A DNA stretch of 64,000 nucleotides, from positions 175,656-239,655 of the forward strand of contig NZ_JAMOKG010000002.1 of assembly GCF_023656565.1 (NCBI RefSeq), in the 5' to 3' direction. Within the stretch, counting starts at the first letter, position 1. Each line of letters begins with the position of its first letter. A model generated the notes under the pieces. It searched no databases. It was not told the DNA's origin and saw only the letters and a program-made list of their open reading frames with translations. A program made the translations under genes and the position numbers. Source of the stretch: Flavobacterium tyrosinilyticum. GTDB taxonomy: Bacteria; Bacteroidota; Bacteroidia; Flavobacteriales; Flavobacteriaceae. Positions 27,027 through 38,103 of this stretch are shown in pieces.

Positions 27027-27181
27027 AAAGCTCCAGAGGAGCTTAATATTTATAGCCAGTCAATTTAAGATTAAATAAAAAGCTCCAGCGGAGCGACATA
27101 TGCGTAGTGTGTCGCCCCGCTGGGGCTTCAATTAGAGCACGATATTTTGATCTATAAATATTTCGTCCCTCTGGGACTTTT
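27027..27181. repeat. Nested palindromic repeat (AGCTCCAGAGGAGCT family)
   Basis: Outer arms AAAGCTCCAGAGGAGCTTAA (27027 on) and the reverse complement of AAAAGTCCCAGAGGGACG (ending 27181) share ATATTTATAG on their inner edge. A second pair lies inside: AAAAGCTCCAGCGGAGCGAC (about 27078-27097) against GTCGCCCCGCTGGGGCTT (27111-27128). It separates rlmF from the thiamine pyrophosphokinase gene. Confidence 0.75.
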
Positions 27182-27196
27182 CATTCTCTAATGCTT

Positions 27197-27859
27197 CTAA
27201 TCAAAACACTCCATTAAAAGCAAATCGCCTTCAAGATGTGTAATGGTTACAATGCCATCTTTTTCGACAGAATTACTGCTTCCGGTTCTGTAGCCCATTG
27301 TAAGTGTATCGTTGTTTAATTCGTATTTTAAATTGGCTGACGAAATTCCGTTTACAACACCAATTGGAATAAGTGAAATTGGTGTTTTAGCGGTATACCA
27401 TTTCTCAAATTTTGTTGGAAGTAAAAATATTTTTGAATGATCGTCTAAGATTACAATTTTGAGTAAATTTCTATAACGAACAATTTGTGTAAGGTTTGTA
27501 ATCGTATGATCGGCGCGTTTTCCGGTTGCCCAAACCACATTTACGGCAGGAATTTTTCTTTCGATAAGATAATCAAAAGCCTTTTCTAGATCTGTTTTAT
27601 CTTGATCTGGCGTATGAACGATTTCGATTGGAAATTGCGAAGTTTTATAAATTTCAGGATCAAATCCTCGGTCAAAATCACCTAAAAGAACATCTACCTT
27701 TATGCCTAATTCAATCACTCTTTCAATAGCCGAATCTAAAACGATAACCAGTGGCGACCATTCTAATAATTGTCCTAATAATTCGGGATCGCAGGCTGCG
27801 CCATTTGCAATTATTAAAGCCGGTTCTTGATCGTCGCGAACTATATGGTGTGATGACAT
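27197..27859 (-). CDS. Thiamine pyrophosphokinase (thiamine diphosphokinase)
   Basis: A 220-residue enzyme that transfers pyrophosphate from ATP to thiamine. Family marks are IIANGAACDPELL, LGDFDRGFDP (metal/ATP aspartates), TPDQDKTDLEKAFDYL and the ATGKRADHTITNL loop. The longer frame begins with GTG at 27934 inside the dispersed CACAGATTTCACAGATT repeat, so the ATG at 27859 is chosen. It stands alone, with a repeat island after it. Confidence 0.88.
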   Translation of the reverse strand: MSSHHIVRDDQEPALIIANGAACDPELLGQLLEWSPLVIVLDSAIERVIELGIKVDVLLGDFDRGFDPEIYKTSQFPIEIVHTPDQDKTDLEKAFDYLIERKIPAVNVVWATGKRADHTITNLTQIVRYRNLLKIVILDDHSKIFLLPTKFEKWYTAKTPISLIPIGVVNGISSANLKYELNNDTLTMGYRTGSSNSVEKDGIVTITHLEGDLLLMECFD

Positions 27860-27901
27860 AAGCGTTTTTTTTGAATGTGATGTAAAAGTACAGCTTAGAA
27901 T

Positions 27902-27966
27902 TTTAGATTTCTGGTTTTTTGCCACAGATTTCACAGATTAAAAGGATTAATTCTTACCTGTGGTAA
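27902..27966. repeat. Copy of the GCCACAGATTTCACAGATT dispersed motif
   Basis: GCCACAGATTTCACAGATTA at about 27921, with a short opposing CTGTGGTAA at about 27958. The same motif is found in the lysA-gltD gap at about 6200. Confidence 0.55.
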
Positions 27967-27969
27967 AAA

Positions 27970-28416
27970 TTAAAAATCAAGAAGTCTTCTGTGGTAATTG
28001 ATTTGTCCTAAATGATAGGCTAAATGGGTTGAAAGATGAATTAAGAAAAAGCCTGTTGTCATTTCTTTTTCAAAAACAATCTGCGCATAAATCTGTTCTA
28101 AATCTTTTTCAGTTAAGGAATCCAAGCTTTTATTGATCACTTCAATCGTGTCTTCGATTTTAGAAATCAATTCAGGTCTTGGAATATCTTTTAAAGAAAA
28201 CTCTAAGGGACGATTTCGCACATAACCGGTTTTGCCTATTTCTGCGCCAATGTAAGTATTTAGATTACCAATTAAATGCAGGCATAAATTTCCAGCTGAA
28301 TTGGAGATGTTTTTATCTATTACCCAAATTTGTTTTTCGAATTCGTAAGATTCGATTTCAAATTTTAGTTTGTTTAAATCTCTGTTGAACAGTGTCTTTA
28401 AAGTTTGTATTGACAT
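27970..28416 (-). CDS. DinB-like four-helix protein
   Basis: A 148-residue protein with the DinB/DUF1572 pattern: an early histidine in LCLHLIGN (about 47), and two later ones in FFLIHLSTHLAYHLGQINYHR (about 128-141), which would bind a metal ion at the end of a four-helix bundle. Such proteins are often induced by stress or act as thiol-dependent metalloenzymes. The specific role is unknown. It lies 13 bases downstream of 28430-29008 and is probably in the same unit. Confidence 0.75.
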   Translation of the reverse strand: MSIQTLKTLFNRDLNKLKFEIESYEFEKQIWVIDKNISNSAGNLCLHLIGNLNTYIGAEIGKTGYVRNRPLEFSLKDIPRPELISKIEDTIEVINKSLDSLTEKDLEQIYAQIVFEKEMTTGFFLIHLSTHLAYHLGQINYHRRLLDF

Positions 28417-28429
28417 TTTTGTATTTGAA

Positions 28430-29008
28430 TTAACGGTAAATAAAGAAAAGGCAAATCAATGTCAGTATTGTTCCTGCCAGTGATGTTAGAAACACAAATG
28501 TATTGTCTCTTGTTTGTTTGGTTATGAACTTAATGCTTCGATAACAAATGAAATATACAGCTATAATAGGATAATATATAAATTTTCCTAAAAGATTAAT
28601 AATCAGAATATAGAAAAGTAAACTGATTATAATTCCTAAACTCATTCCGGCTAGACTTCCGTAAATTGTTTTTTGATTAATTTCTCTATCTTTTAAAATT
28701 TCTTGATGTTCATTAAATTTAGAATCGATTAAATTGTTTAATTCAATGGAATCCAGTATGTCTGATTTTACAAATTGTTTTATGAAGTCCAAATCAGAAT
28801 AATCATTACTCAAATCATACACTTCCTTTGTTATTCTTTGTATTTCTTTTTTATTAATTTTATTGGATTCCAAAGTAGATAGAAAAACATCAATTCCTCC
28901 TCTGTTATTTATTTCTAAAAGTATTTCCTTACTAGCTTTTCCAGAGTAATCAACCATAGTATTATAAGCTTCCTCAAGATCTTTGTCAGAATAATTTTTG
29001 TAATTCAT
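28430..29008 (-). CDS. Hypothetical membrane protein
   Basis: A 192-residue protein. The first 110 residues are charged and helical (YSDKDLEEAYNTMVDYSGKA, then repeated IDS/KEI segments); the last 80 contain three or four hydrophobic helices (about 112-134, 138-152 and 170-190). The mix suggests a cytoplasmic domain tethered by a C-terminal membrane bundle. No family is recognised. Spacing of 22 and 13 bases to its neighbours supports a shared transcript. Confidence 0.55.
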   Translation of the reverse strand: MNYKNYSDKDLEEAYNTMVDYSGKASKEILLEINNRGGIDVFLSTLESNKINKKEIQRITKEVYDLSNDYSDLDFIKQFVKSDILDSIELNNLIDSKFNEHQEILKDREINQKTIYGSLAGMSLGIIISLLFYILIINLLGKFIYYPIIAVYFICYRSIKFITKQTRDNTFVFLTSLAGTILTLICLFFIYR

Positions 29009-29030
29009 ATCAACAACAAATTTCGAGCGA

Positions 29031-29513
29031 TTAATTTCTATTTTTTATCGGTATCCAGATTTCTTCTTCAGAAGTTGGGTCGTCTTTTTTGTATTTATGA
29101 TCCATTACGGCAAAATGCGGTCTGTCATCTACCGTGTATTCCGAATTTGGAAGCCATTCTGCAAAAATGTAATGATATGTTTTATGAGCTTCTGTTGCTG
29201 GGCCCAAATGAAGAAAAACCGCATATAAACCATCTGGAACAATTAAAGTTTTCATTCCTTCTGGAATAGTTTGATAATCTGAAACTTCTACTGCGGCCCA
29301 TTTATGGAAACTGTCATTAGGATCAAAATTATCAAAATGGTTTTCTGCATACACTTCTAAAGAATATAAATTGGCATCAATAGCATTTTTTATTTCTTTT
29401 CGATTGGACATAAAACCACTCCATAATTGAAAAGTTTTATTCTCGATAAATGACATTTCGATAGAATGTCCAACGAGTTTTTTCTCGGTTAATTTTTTGA
29501 TGATGGGTAGCAT
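29031..29513 (-). CDS. GyrI-like / AraC effector-binding domain protein
   Basis: A 160-residue stand-alone small-molecule-binding domain: KKLVGHSIEMSF at the start of the first repeat, the tryptophan LWSGFMSNRKEI, VPDGLYAVFLHLGPATEA (second repeat) and the closing acidic EEEIWIPI. It has no DNA-binding part, like SbmC/GyrI. It begins two bases after the DUF4249 lipoprotein stop, so it belongs to the TonB receptor operon; the combination may link sensing and uptake, but that is inference. Confidence 0.8.
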   Translation of the reverse strand: MLPIIKKLTEKKLVGHSIEMSFIENKTFQLWSGFMSNRKEIKNAIDANLYSLEVYAENHFDNFDPNDSFHKWAAVEVSDYQTIPEGMKTLIVPDGLYAVFLHLGPATEAHKTYHYIFAEWLPNSEYTVDDRPHFAVMDHKYKKDDPTSEEEIWIPIKNRN

Positions 29514-29515
29514 AA

Positions 29516-30337
29516 TTACTCAATTTTGTATTTCCGTGTACTGGTTTCGCTTAGAGAGAAATACCCAAGCGGATAATTATTTTTGTCTGTTGTATTGATG
29601 ATGTTTCCTTTTACGGTTGCTGGCGGCGATTGAAATGGACCTCCAACATTACTTCCCGCTATACTTACCAAGATGTTCATGTAATTATAATATTGCTTAG
29701 AAATCCCGTAATGCGTTACCTCGACTTCATCTCCTGCTTTTAAATCTTCATCAATGGCGCTGCTGAAAATTTCATTTCCTTGATAGAATTTATCTTCAGA
29801 AACATAATAATTTGAAGTTACTTTATTCGAATAAACATATTTAAATAAATAAAAATTGTCTTCCTCTGCAGGATCTGTAAAATAAGCTTTTATTTCGATA
29901 TCTTCTCCTGTAAAACCGCTGTTATTTTTTTGTTCGATTCGGGTAATTGGCGCTACCGATTTTAAAACTTCAGATGCTGTATAAGTGTTTCCTTTGTCGA
30001 TAACGGTTAAAGTATATTCTTCATTAATTTCAGGTCTGAAATTAGGACAGATATAACGCCCTGTATTATTAAATTCAACAAAATTAAATTTCTGATTTTT
30101 GCTATTTGTCACATAAACCACCGCATTTGATACTGCAGGAATTACATCCTCAAAATAGCCTGTTGTCGATGTTAATCTGATAACTTGTTGTTTTCCAGTA
30201 GTGCCCTTTTCCCACGTTATAGCGGCTTCAATCACCAGTTTTGGAGGAGCGGTATCTAAGTCAACATCAAGTACTTCTTCACAACTAGTGAAAAACAATG
30301 ATGTAAAAAATACGATTAAAAAAACTAATTTTCTCAT
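29516..30337 (-). CDS. DUF4249 lipoprotein, partner of a TonB-dependent receptor
   Basis: A 273-residue lipoprotein (leader MRKLVFLIVFFTSLFFTSC, lipid C about 19) with the typical DUF4249 opening EEVLDVDLDTAPPKLVIEA and a beta-rich body. DUF4249 proteins are commonly encoded next to TonB-dependent receptors in Bacteroidota and are thought to sit on the outer membrane with them. Here it follows such a receptor by 31 bases. Ligand is unknown. Confidence 0.88.
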   Translation of the reverse strand: MRKLVFLIVFFTSLFFTSCEEVLDVDLDTAPPKLVIEAAITWEKGTTGKQQVIRLTSTTGYFEDVIPAVSNAVVYVTNSKNQKFNFVEFNNTGRYICPNFRPEINEEYTLTVIDKGNTYTASEVLKSVAPITRIEQKNNSGFTGEDIEIKAYFTDPAEEDNFYLFKYVYSNKVTSNYYVSEDKFYQGNEIFSSAIDEDLKAGDEVEVTHYGISKQYYNYMNILVSIAGSNVGGPFQSPPATVKGNIINTTDKNNYPLGYFSLSETSTRKYKIE

Positions 30338-30368
30338 ATGCTTATTTTTAGTTTTTGAACTGTTTTTT

Positions 30369-32750
30369 TTAGAATTTGAAATTATAACTTACCGCAGGAA
30401 CAATTCCGAAAATGGATAATCTCACTGCTTCATTTGCTCCTGTATCGACATTTTGCCTAAAGTTGATTGAAGCGGCATTCATTCGATTATAAAGATTGTA
30501 AATACTGAAAACCCATTCGCCTTTCCAGTTTCTATTTTTGTTGTTGCGCGGCGTTAAAGTTGCAGAAATATCCAAATGATTATAAGAAGGAAGTCGGTTT
30601 TCGTTTCGTAAACCATAACTTGGAACTATAATGCCTAGATATTGATATTGTCCATTCGGATATGTTACTGGCTGTCCTGACTGCAATGCAAAGTTAGCAC
30701 CAAATGACCATTTTTCGTTTAAATTGTATGCAGATGTAATCGCTAAATTATGTGTTTTGTCATAAGCAGATGCATACCATTTGCCATCGTTAATGCCAAT
30801 TTCTTCTGGAGTTCTTCCTGGAGTCTGTTGTTCCGATCTTGAGAGTGTGTACGAAATCCAGCCATTAAATCGGCCTTTGTTTTTCTTTATCATCAATTCT
30901 AAACCATATGAGCGCATCTGACCATTTAAAATGACCTGTTCGATGGCATTGTTGGCAATTAAATCGGCTCCGTCTATATAATCCAGTCTGTTTTGTATTT
31001 TTTTGTAATAGGTTTCTACTTCTAGAGAATATGCATCATTATAAATATTTCTAAAATAACCTAACGCCACCTGATCTGCAAGTTGAGGTTTAATGTAATT
31101 ATCGCTCGGCATCCAAACATCTAGCGGAGTAGGAGATGAAGTATTAGAAATTAATTGAAGATATTGCGCCATTCTATTGTAACTCGCTTTTAGAGCTTGT
31201 TCTTCGTTTAATTGGTACGAAATAGAAAAGCGTGGTTCAAGATTGTTGTAACTCTTAATGACTTTGTTTTTGCCAAAATATTGTGTTGAAGTTGGCGTGC
31301 CTTTTTCGTAAATCTGCATGTCGGTATTAAAAAGTACGGCTTCATTGTTATCGTAGTAATTAATAGTAGAAGCGCCTAATCTGTAAAATAAGCTGTAGCG
31401 TAAACCGTAAGCGACGGTAAGTCTTTTAGAAATCTGACTTTCGGCATCTAAATAAATAGAAGGCTCAAAAGCATATTTTCTGTCTAATTGATCTGGATTA
31501 ATACCAGAATCTTCTCCAGTTGGCTTTATGGTTCCTGGATTGAAGTTGTAATAAATTCCGTTAACGCCATAATTCAGTTTTAATTTGTCTGAAAGATAAT
31601 GTTTGAAATCGTATTTGATGTTGTAGTTTTTGATTCCTGAATCCCAATTGAAACCTACAAAATCAAGATCCAATCCGTAATAGTAATCGCTGTAAATTAA
31701 GGATAGATTGGAGAATAATTTATCAGAATACAAATGATTCCATCTCAGATTTAAAGTCGAATTTCCGTACGTATTGGTAAAACTTTTATTTAGTCTGAAA
31801 ACGTCTCGTCCAAAATAACCAGATAAATACAAACTGTTATTATCGTTGAGTTTATAGTTTAATTTGGTATTTAAATCATAAAAATAAGCAGCATTGTCTT
31901 TGTTGTCTTCAGAAAGTTTAAGAAAAAGATGCGCGTAAGAAGCTCTTCCGCCAATTAAGAAAGAACCTTTGTCTTTTACGATTGGGCCTTCTGCCAGTAA
32001 ACGGCTCGAAATTAATCCGATTCCGCCATTCATATGAAAATCTTTACTGCTCCCGTCTTTTTGATAAATTTCTAAAACAGAAGAAGCTCTTCCGCCATAG
32101 CGTGCCGGAATTCCACCTTTATACAGTTTTAAATCTTTAATCGCATCAGGATTAAAAACAGAAAAGAATCCGAAAACGTGAGACGAATTAAAAATAGTCG
32201 CTTCATCTAAAAGAATAAGATTTTGATCTGCACCGCCTCCGCGCACATTAAATCCGGAAGCTCCTTCGCCTGCATTGGTAACGCCTGGAAGTAATAAAAT
32301 AGATTTCAAGACGTCTACTTCTCCTAAAACAACAGGCATTTTTTTTATGGTCGAAATGGAGAGTTTGTTCACGCTCATTTCTGGCGATTTGATATTTGCT
32401 TTGCTTTTGTTTTCCGTAATGATGACTTCCTGCAGTTCTTCGCCACCTTCTTTGATCGAGAAATTGCTTTTTATATTCTGATCTAAAACAATATTTTTTT
32501 GAATGGTTTGATAGCCAACATAGCTAATTTCGATTTCATATTCGCCTTTTGGTGCAGAAAGAGAATAAAAGCCGTATTCGTTGGTTGTGGTTCCAATTTT
32601 TAAAGATGGAATAAAGATATTAACTCCAATTAAAGTTTCGTTGTTTTTACTGTCGCTAATAGTTCCGCTTAGCGTAAATTTTTCCTGCGCAAATGAGGTG
32701 AAGACCGTTAAAATGAAAAGAAGAAATGTGCAGGTATTTTTTGTAATCAT
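30369..32750 (-). CDS. TonB-dependent receptor with carboxypeptidase-like N-terminal domain
   Basis: A 793-residue outer-membrane receptor: signal peptide (1-21), a CarboxypepD_reg-like domain (about 24-105, FTLSGTISDSKNNETLIGVN), a plug domain (about 120-220, with GFNVRGGGADQNLILLD and ATIFNSSHVFGFFSVF) and a long beta-barrel ending in aromatic F (PAVSYNFKF). It takes up a bulky ligand with energy from TonB. The short plug and DUF4249 partner resemble non-SusC receptors. It is the first gene of a four- or five-gene operon with 29516-30337, 29031-29513 and perhaps further. Confidence 0.95.
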   Translation of the reverse strand: MITKNTCTFLLFILTVFTSFAQEKFTLSGTISDSKNNETLIGVNIFIPSLKIGTTTNEYGFYSLSAPKGEYEIEISYVGYQTIQKNIVLDQNIKSNFSIKEGGEELQEVIITENKSKANIKSPEMSVNKLSISTIKKMPVVLGEVDVLKSILLLPGVTNAGEGASGFNVRGGGADQNLILLDEATIFNSSHVFGFFSVFNPDAIKDLKLYKGGIPARYGGRASSVLEIYQKDGSSKDFHMNGGIGLISSRLLAEGPIVKDKGSFLIGGRASYAHLFLKLSEDNKDNAAYFYDLNTKLNYKLNDNNSLYLSGYFGRDVFRLNKSFTNTYGNSTLNLRWNHLYSDKLFSNLSLIYSDYYYGLDLDFVGFNWDSGIKNYNIKYDFKHYLSDKLKLNYGVNGIYYNFNPGTIKPTGEDSGINPDQLDRKYAFEPSIYLDAESQISKRLTVAYGLRYSLFYRLGASTINYYDNNEAVLFNTDMQIYEKGTPTSTQYFGKNKVIKSYNNLEPRFSISYQLNEEQALKASYNRMAQYLQLISNTSSPTPLDVWMPSDNYIKPQLADQVALGYFRNIYNDAYSLEVETYYKKIQNRLDYIDGADLIANNAIEQVILNGQMRSYGLELMIKKNKGRFNGWISYTLSRSEQQTPGRTPEEIGINDGKWYASAYDKTHNLAITSAYNLNEKWSFGANFALQSGQPVTYPNGQYQYLGIIVPSYGLRNENRLPSYNHLDISATLTPRNNKNRNWKGEWVFSIYNLYNRMNAASINFRQNVDTGANEAVRLSIFGIVPAVSYNFKF

Positions 32751-32832
32751 TATATTGATTTTGATTTACATAGATAATGAATTCTTACTAAATATTCTTA
32801 CGGAACTTTTGTTAAACATAAGTTAAGATAAA

Positions 32833-32863
32833 AAAAGGACAACCTTTGCGGGTTGTCCTTTTT
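32833..32863 (-). terminator. Terminator of icd
   Basis: AAAAGGACAACC, a loop, GGTTGTCCTTTT: a near-perfect hairpin with flanking A and T runs, 30 bases after the icd stop on the minus strand. Confidence 0.88.
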
Positions 32864-32893
32864 GTTTATTTCGAAATACAGATGTATTCTGAA

Positions 32894-35125
<2,232 letters not shown>

Positions 35126-35187
35126 TTATAATCGTATCGTCAGGAGTTAACGATGTAAAAGATATATTCGGCTCAAAATGAGCGGAG

Positions 35188-35195
35188 CAAATATA
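35188..35195 (-). promoter_or_regulatory. -7 promoter box TATATTTG of icd
   Basis: Match to TAnnTTTG about 75 bases upstream of the icd ATG. Confidence 0.5.
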
Positions 35196-35337
35196 ATAAA
35201 ATCACAACGAAAACGGTTGAGTTTTGATGAGAAAAGACGAAATTAACAGATTGTTATTTCGAGCTCGTTAAATTGCTAAATCGATGATTTTGGTATTAAA
35301 AAATTACGGTTTTGTTAGTGGTAGAAATAGAACATAA

Positions 35338-35373
35338 AAAAAACTCGTTTCAAAGAATATGAAACGAGTTTTT
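35338..35373 (-). terminator. Terminator of rplS
   Basis: AAAAAACTCGTTTC, a loop, GAAACGAGTTTTTT: strong hairpin about 20 bases after the rplS stop on the minus strand. Confidence 0.9.
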
Positions 35374-35393
35374 TATAACATTTTGATAAATGA

Positions 35394-35744
35394 TTATCTT
35401 CTTTTATCTTTAATCTTAGCTTTTTTACCAGTAAGTTGTCTGAAGTAGAAAATTCTAGCTCTACGTACAGCACCTTTCTTGTTCACTTCGATTTTTTGTA
35501 AAGCTGGTAAGTTTACTGGGAAGATACGCTCAACACCAACAGATCCAGACATTTTACGGATAGTAAAAGTTTCTGTGTTACCAGAACCTCTTCTTTGAAT
35601 TACAACTCCTTTAAAAAACTGAGTTCTTGTTTTTTCACCCTCTTTAATTTCGTAGAAAACAGTGATTGTGTCTCCAGCTCCGAAATCTGGGAAATCTTTT
35701 TTAGCAACGAATTCGTCTTGAACGAATTTTAATAAATCTGCCAT
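35394..35744 (-). CDS. rplS: 50S ribosomal protein L19
   Basis: A 116-residue protein at the 30S-50S interface. The conserved core is visible: FGAGDTITVFYEIKEGEKTR, FKGVVIQRRGSG, TFTIRKMSGSVGVERIFP and the basic end RRARIFYFRQLTGKKAKI. Length is normal. It is separated from trmD by a plus-strand gene, so it has its own promoter (box at 35818-35825) and a leader of about 70 bases. Confidence 0.97.
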   Translation of the reverse strand: MADLLKFVQDEFVAKKDFPDFGAGDTITVFYEIKEGEKTRTQFFKGVVIQRRGSGNTETFTIRKMSGSVGVERIFPVNLPALQKIEVNKKGAVRRARIFYFRQLTGKKAKIKDKRR

Positions 35745-35817
35745 GATAATTTAAATTATGGTTTTTATATTAGAGCAACATTCACGGATCTCGCCAGAGG
35801 TTGGTCAAATTCGGGTG

Positions 35818-35825
35818 CAAATGTA
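35818..35825 (-). promoter_or_regulatory. -7 promoter box TACATTTG of rplS
   Basis: Match to TAnnTTTG about 75 bases upstream of the rplS ATG. The resulting leader (35745-35812) is unusually long and relatively GC-rich for this genome, so it might hold an autoregulatory L19 site. Confidence 0.5.
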
Positions 35826-35973
35826 GAAAATAATTATAAATTATGAATTATAAATTGTAAATTATTTTAACTGTTTGATAAAATGTGTTTTATAGTTTTA
35901 ATTTGTGTTTTTTGTTATTATGAATTTTTGAACATGAGAATTGTATTTTGCTATGTTATTTAAGGTGAAATCT

Positions 35974-35981
35974 TACATTTG
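35974..35981 (+). promoter_or_regulatory. -7 promoter box TACATTTG of the DUF2262-like gene
   Basis: Match to TAnnTTTG 20 bases upstream of the ATG at 36001, with a TTTG 23 bases before it that could be the -33 element. Confidence 0.55.
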
Positions 35982-36000
35982 TATAGGTTTTGATTAAAAT

Positions 36001-36741
36001 ATGATGAATAAAAATTATATGAAAGAATATATCGAGTTTTCTAATGAATTTAGAAAATCGAATGGTTCTAAAGAAAGTGTTGAGAAAATGTATGACCTTT
36101 TGTATGAACTAGAAAGCATTGAGAAAAACAAACAGGAAAGTTTAGTTCTTTCAAATGTTTATATTCTTTTGGGTTTTCATAGATCAGCTTTTGAAACTTT
36201 TAAAGAAGCTGCAGATTCAAAAAACACAAAGGATATTTCTAAGCTTTATGTTTTGGAGCAGAAAGCGAAATCGCATGAAAACAATTTTATTATAAAGGAT
36301 CTTAGGAAACTTAAAGCGAAAAAAGAAAAAGTGCAATTAGTTCTGAGTGATTTCTCACAGTCAAAAAAAGACGAAAAGAAATTTAAAATTAAAAACAAAA
36401 ATATTGTTGTATTTAATAAGGTTCTTGAAAAAGGTAAATTTTCAATTTACTTACCAAATAATCATATTGAAGCGTATTTTGATAAAATAGTTGAGCACAT
36501 TAATTGGCTTTCAAATTGTAAAAACGAATTAATTGATTTTTATAACAAAGAACAATATGATTCGCAAATTAGAGCAGATCTTGATTGGTATGATACTTTA
36601 GAATTATATCGAGTTTTAATAATTATTAATGATGAGGGTACTTTTACATCTGTTACTGCTGGAGATGATTTTTACCGAGATCATTTGCTGGATATAGAAC
36701 TATCCGGTAATCAAATAACGTCTATGAATTATAATGGTTAG
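36001..36741 (+). CDS. DUF2262-like protein
   Basis: A 246-residue soluble, lysine-rich protein. The N-terminal half (about 1-100) is helical and repeat-like; the C-terminal half contains IRADLDWYDTLELYRVLIII, then GDDFYRDHLLDIEL, which I associate with DUF2262 (moderate confidence). No function is known for that family. It is inserted on the opposite strand between rplS and trmD, which are otherwise usual neighbours, and appears AT-richer than they are, so it may be a later arrival. Confidence 0.6.
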   Translation: MMNKNYMKEYIEFSNEFRKSNGSKESVEKMYDLLYELESIEKNKQESLVLSNVYILLGFHRSAFETFKEAADSKNTKDISKLYVLEQKAKSHENNFIIKDLRKLKAKKEKVQLVLSDFSQSKKDEKKFKIKNKNIVVFNKVLEKGKFSIYLPNNHIEAYFDKIVEHINWLSNCKNELIDFYNKEQYDSQIRADLDWYDTLELYRVLIIINDEGTFTSVTAGDDFYRDHLLDIELSGNQITSMNYNG

Positions 36742-36812
36742 ATTTTAGTTTCACTCACAGTTTTCGGTCTCAGTCACTGAAAACTGAACACTAAAAACTG
36801 AACACTGGACAC
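36742..36812. repeat. CTGAAAACTGA-type simple dispersed repeat
   Basis: AGTTTTCGGTCTCAGTCACTG, then ACTGAAAACTGAACACTAAA and another ACTGAACACTGG. Related runs occur at 46616-46645 and 51733-51825. Confidence 0.5.
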
Positions 36813-36818
36813 TACTTA

Positions 36819-37499
36819 CTATTTATCTTCCAACAAATCTGGTCGTCTATTTTTAGTATGTTCATACGCCATGTCCTCACGCCATTTATCAATTTTGGCT
36901 GCGTGTCCGCTGGTTAAAACTTCTGGAACTTTCCATCCTTTATAATCTGCAGGTCTTGTATATATTGGTCCTGAAAGCAAATTGTCCTGAAAACTATCTG
37001 TCAAGGCTGAGGTTTCATCGCTTAAAACACCAGGAATTAATCGAATTAAAGCATCAGATAAAACTATGGCGCCCAATTCTCCTCCAGATAAAACGTAATC
37101 GCCAATCGAGATTTCTTTTGTAATAAAATGATCTCTAACTCTTTGGTCAACACCTTTGTAATGTCCGCATAAAATGATAATGTTTTCATACATTGACATT
37201 TTATTTGCCATTTTCTGGTCTAAGGTTTCGCCGTCAGGAGACATGTAGATTATTTCGTCATATTCTCGCTGACTTTTCAAATGCGTAATACAATCATCAA
37301 TAGGCTGAATTGTCATTACCATTCCGGCACCTCCACCAAAAGGATAGTCATCTACACTTTTCTGTCTATTTGTGCTATAATCACGAAGATTGTGAAAATG
37401 CACTTCGACCAAACCTTTATCAATGGCGCGTTTCATAATTGAAGCCTCAAACGGACTTCTTAATAATTCGGGTAAAAGTGTAATAATGTCAATTCGCAT
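36819..37499 (-). CDS. trmD: tRNA (guanine(37)-N(1))-methyltransferase
   Basis: A 226-residue SPOUT-class enzyme that methylates G37 next to the anticodon and prevents frameshifting. It begins [23 protein letters not shown]-knot elements are [22 protein letters not shown] and [14 protein letters not shown]; the C-terminal part ends with [11 protein letters not shown]. The frame can be extended to a TTG at 37526, but a -7 box (37524-37531) covers that codon, so the ATG at 37499 is used. Confidence 0.96.
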   Translation of the reverse strand: MRIDIITLLPELLRSPFEASIMKRAIDKGLVEVHFHNLRDYSTNRQKSVDDYPFGGGAGMVMTIQPIDDCITHLKSQREYDEIIYMSPDGETLDQKMANKMSMYENIIILCGHYKGVDQRVRDHFITKEISIGDYVLSGGELGAIVLSDALIRLIPGVLSDETSALTDSFQDNLLSGPIYTRPADYKGWKVPEVLTSGHAAKIDKWREDMAYEHTKNRRPDLLEDK

Positions 37500-37523
37500 C
37501 TTTAATCGATAATTTCTTGCCGG

Positions 37524-37531
37524 CAAAGATA
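37524..37531 (-). promoter_or_regulatory. -7 promoter box TATCTTTG of trmD
   Basis: Match to TAnnTTTG 25 bases upstream of the ATG at 37499. It overlaps and excludes the TTG start. Confidence 0.55.
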
Positions 37532-37678
37532 CAAATATTGCATGGAGTCTTTTGGTAATAATTATATAACATACTTATTAAATTGTGTAAAAGTTTATGT
37601 TGTAACTTTATTTATCATTACATTCTTAATTATCAATGGTATAGCGACCAAATCCAAACGTAAATTCAAATACTTATT

Positions 37679-38035
37679 ATGAAAAAAACAATATTAATGT
37701 TCCCACTGCTTGCACTCTTTGTGCTCTCTTGTGCAAGTACGAGCTCAGCTACGGTCGATGTGGGAGAAGCTAAATCGAAAGTACTAAAAACCTTAGGGAA
37801 TCCGGTAAGAACTTTAGATAATAATCAAAATGGTGAAATTCTTGTTTACGCAGATCAAGTTTTTACTGAAGATGGAACAACTTCATTGGCCGGATCAAAC
37901 TACTGGCGCTACAATTATGTGTACATAAGTAAAGAAGGTAAAGTTACATCAACACGACAAGAGAAACAGAATTATCCGCCTCAAGCAATTGATTCTGCAA
38001 AAATGGAAGGATTAAATTTATTGACATCTAAATAA
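37679..38035 (+). CDS. Small BamE/SmpA-like lipoprotein
   Basis: A 118-residue lipoprotein (leader MKKTILMFPLLALFVLSC, lipid C18). The mature part carries GEAKSKVLKTLGNPVRTLDN followed by a short beta segment with aromatic pairs (NYWRYNYVYIS), similar to the compact BamE/SmpA-type fold, where a helix with GNP precedes beta strands. That link is an inference from pattern. Envelope location is well supported. Confidence 0.65.
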   Translation: MKKTILMFPLLALFVLSCASTSSATVDVGEAKSKVLKTLGNPVRTLDNNQNGEILVYADQVFTEDGTTSLAGSNYWRYNYVYISKEGKVTSTRQEKQNYPPQAIDSAKMEGLNLLTSK

Positions 38036-38103
38036 GTTTGTCCGAAATATTTTTGAACAATTCGTATTTTTAGATTTATGTAGAAATACGAATTGTTTAT
38101 TTA

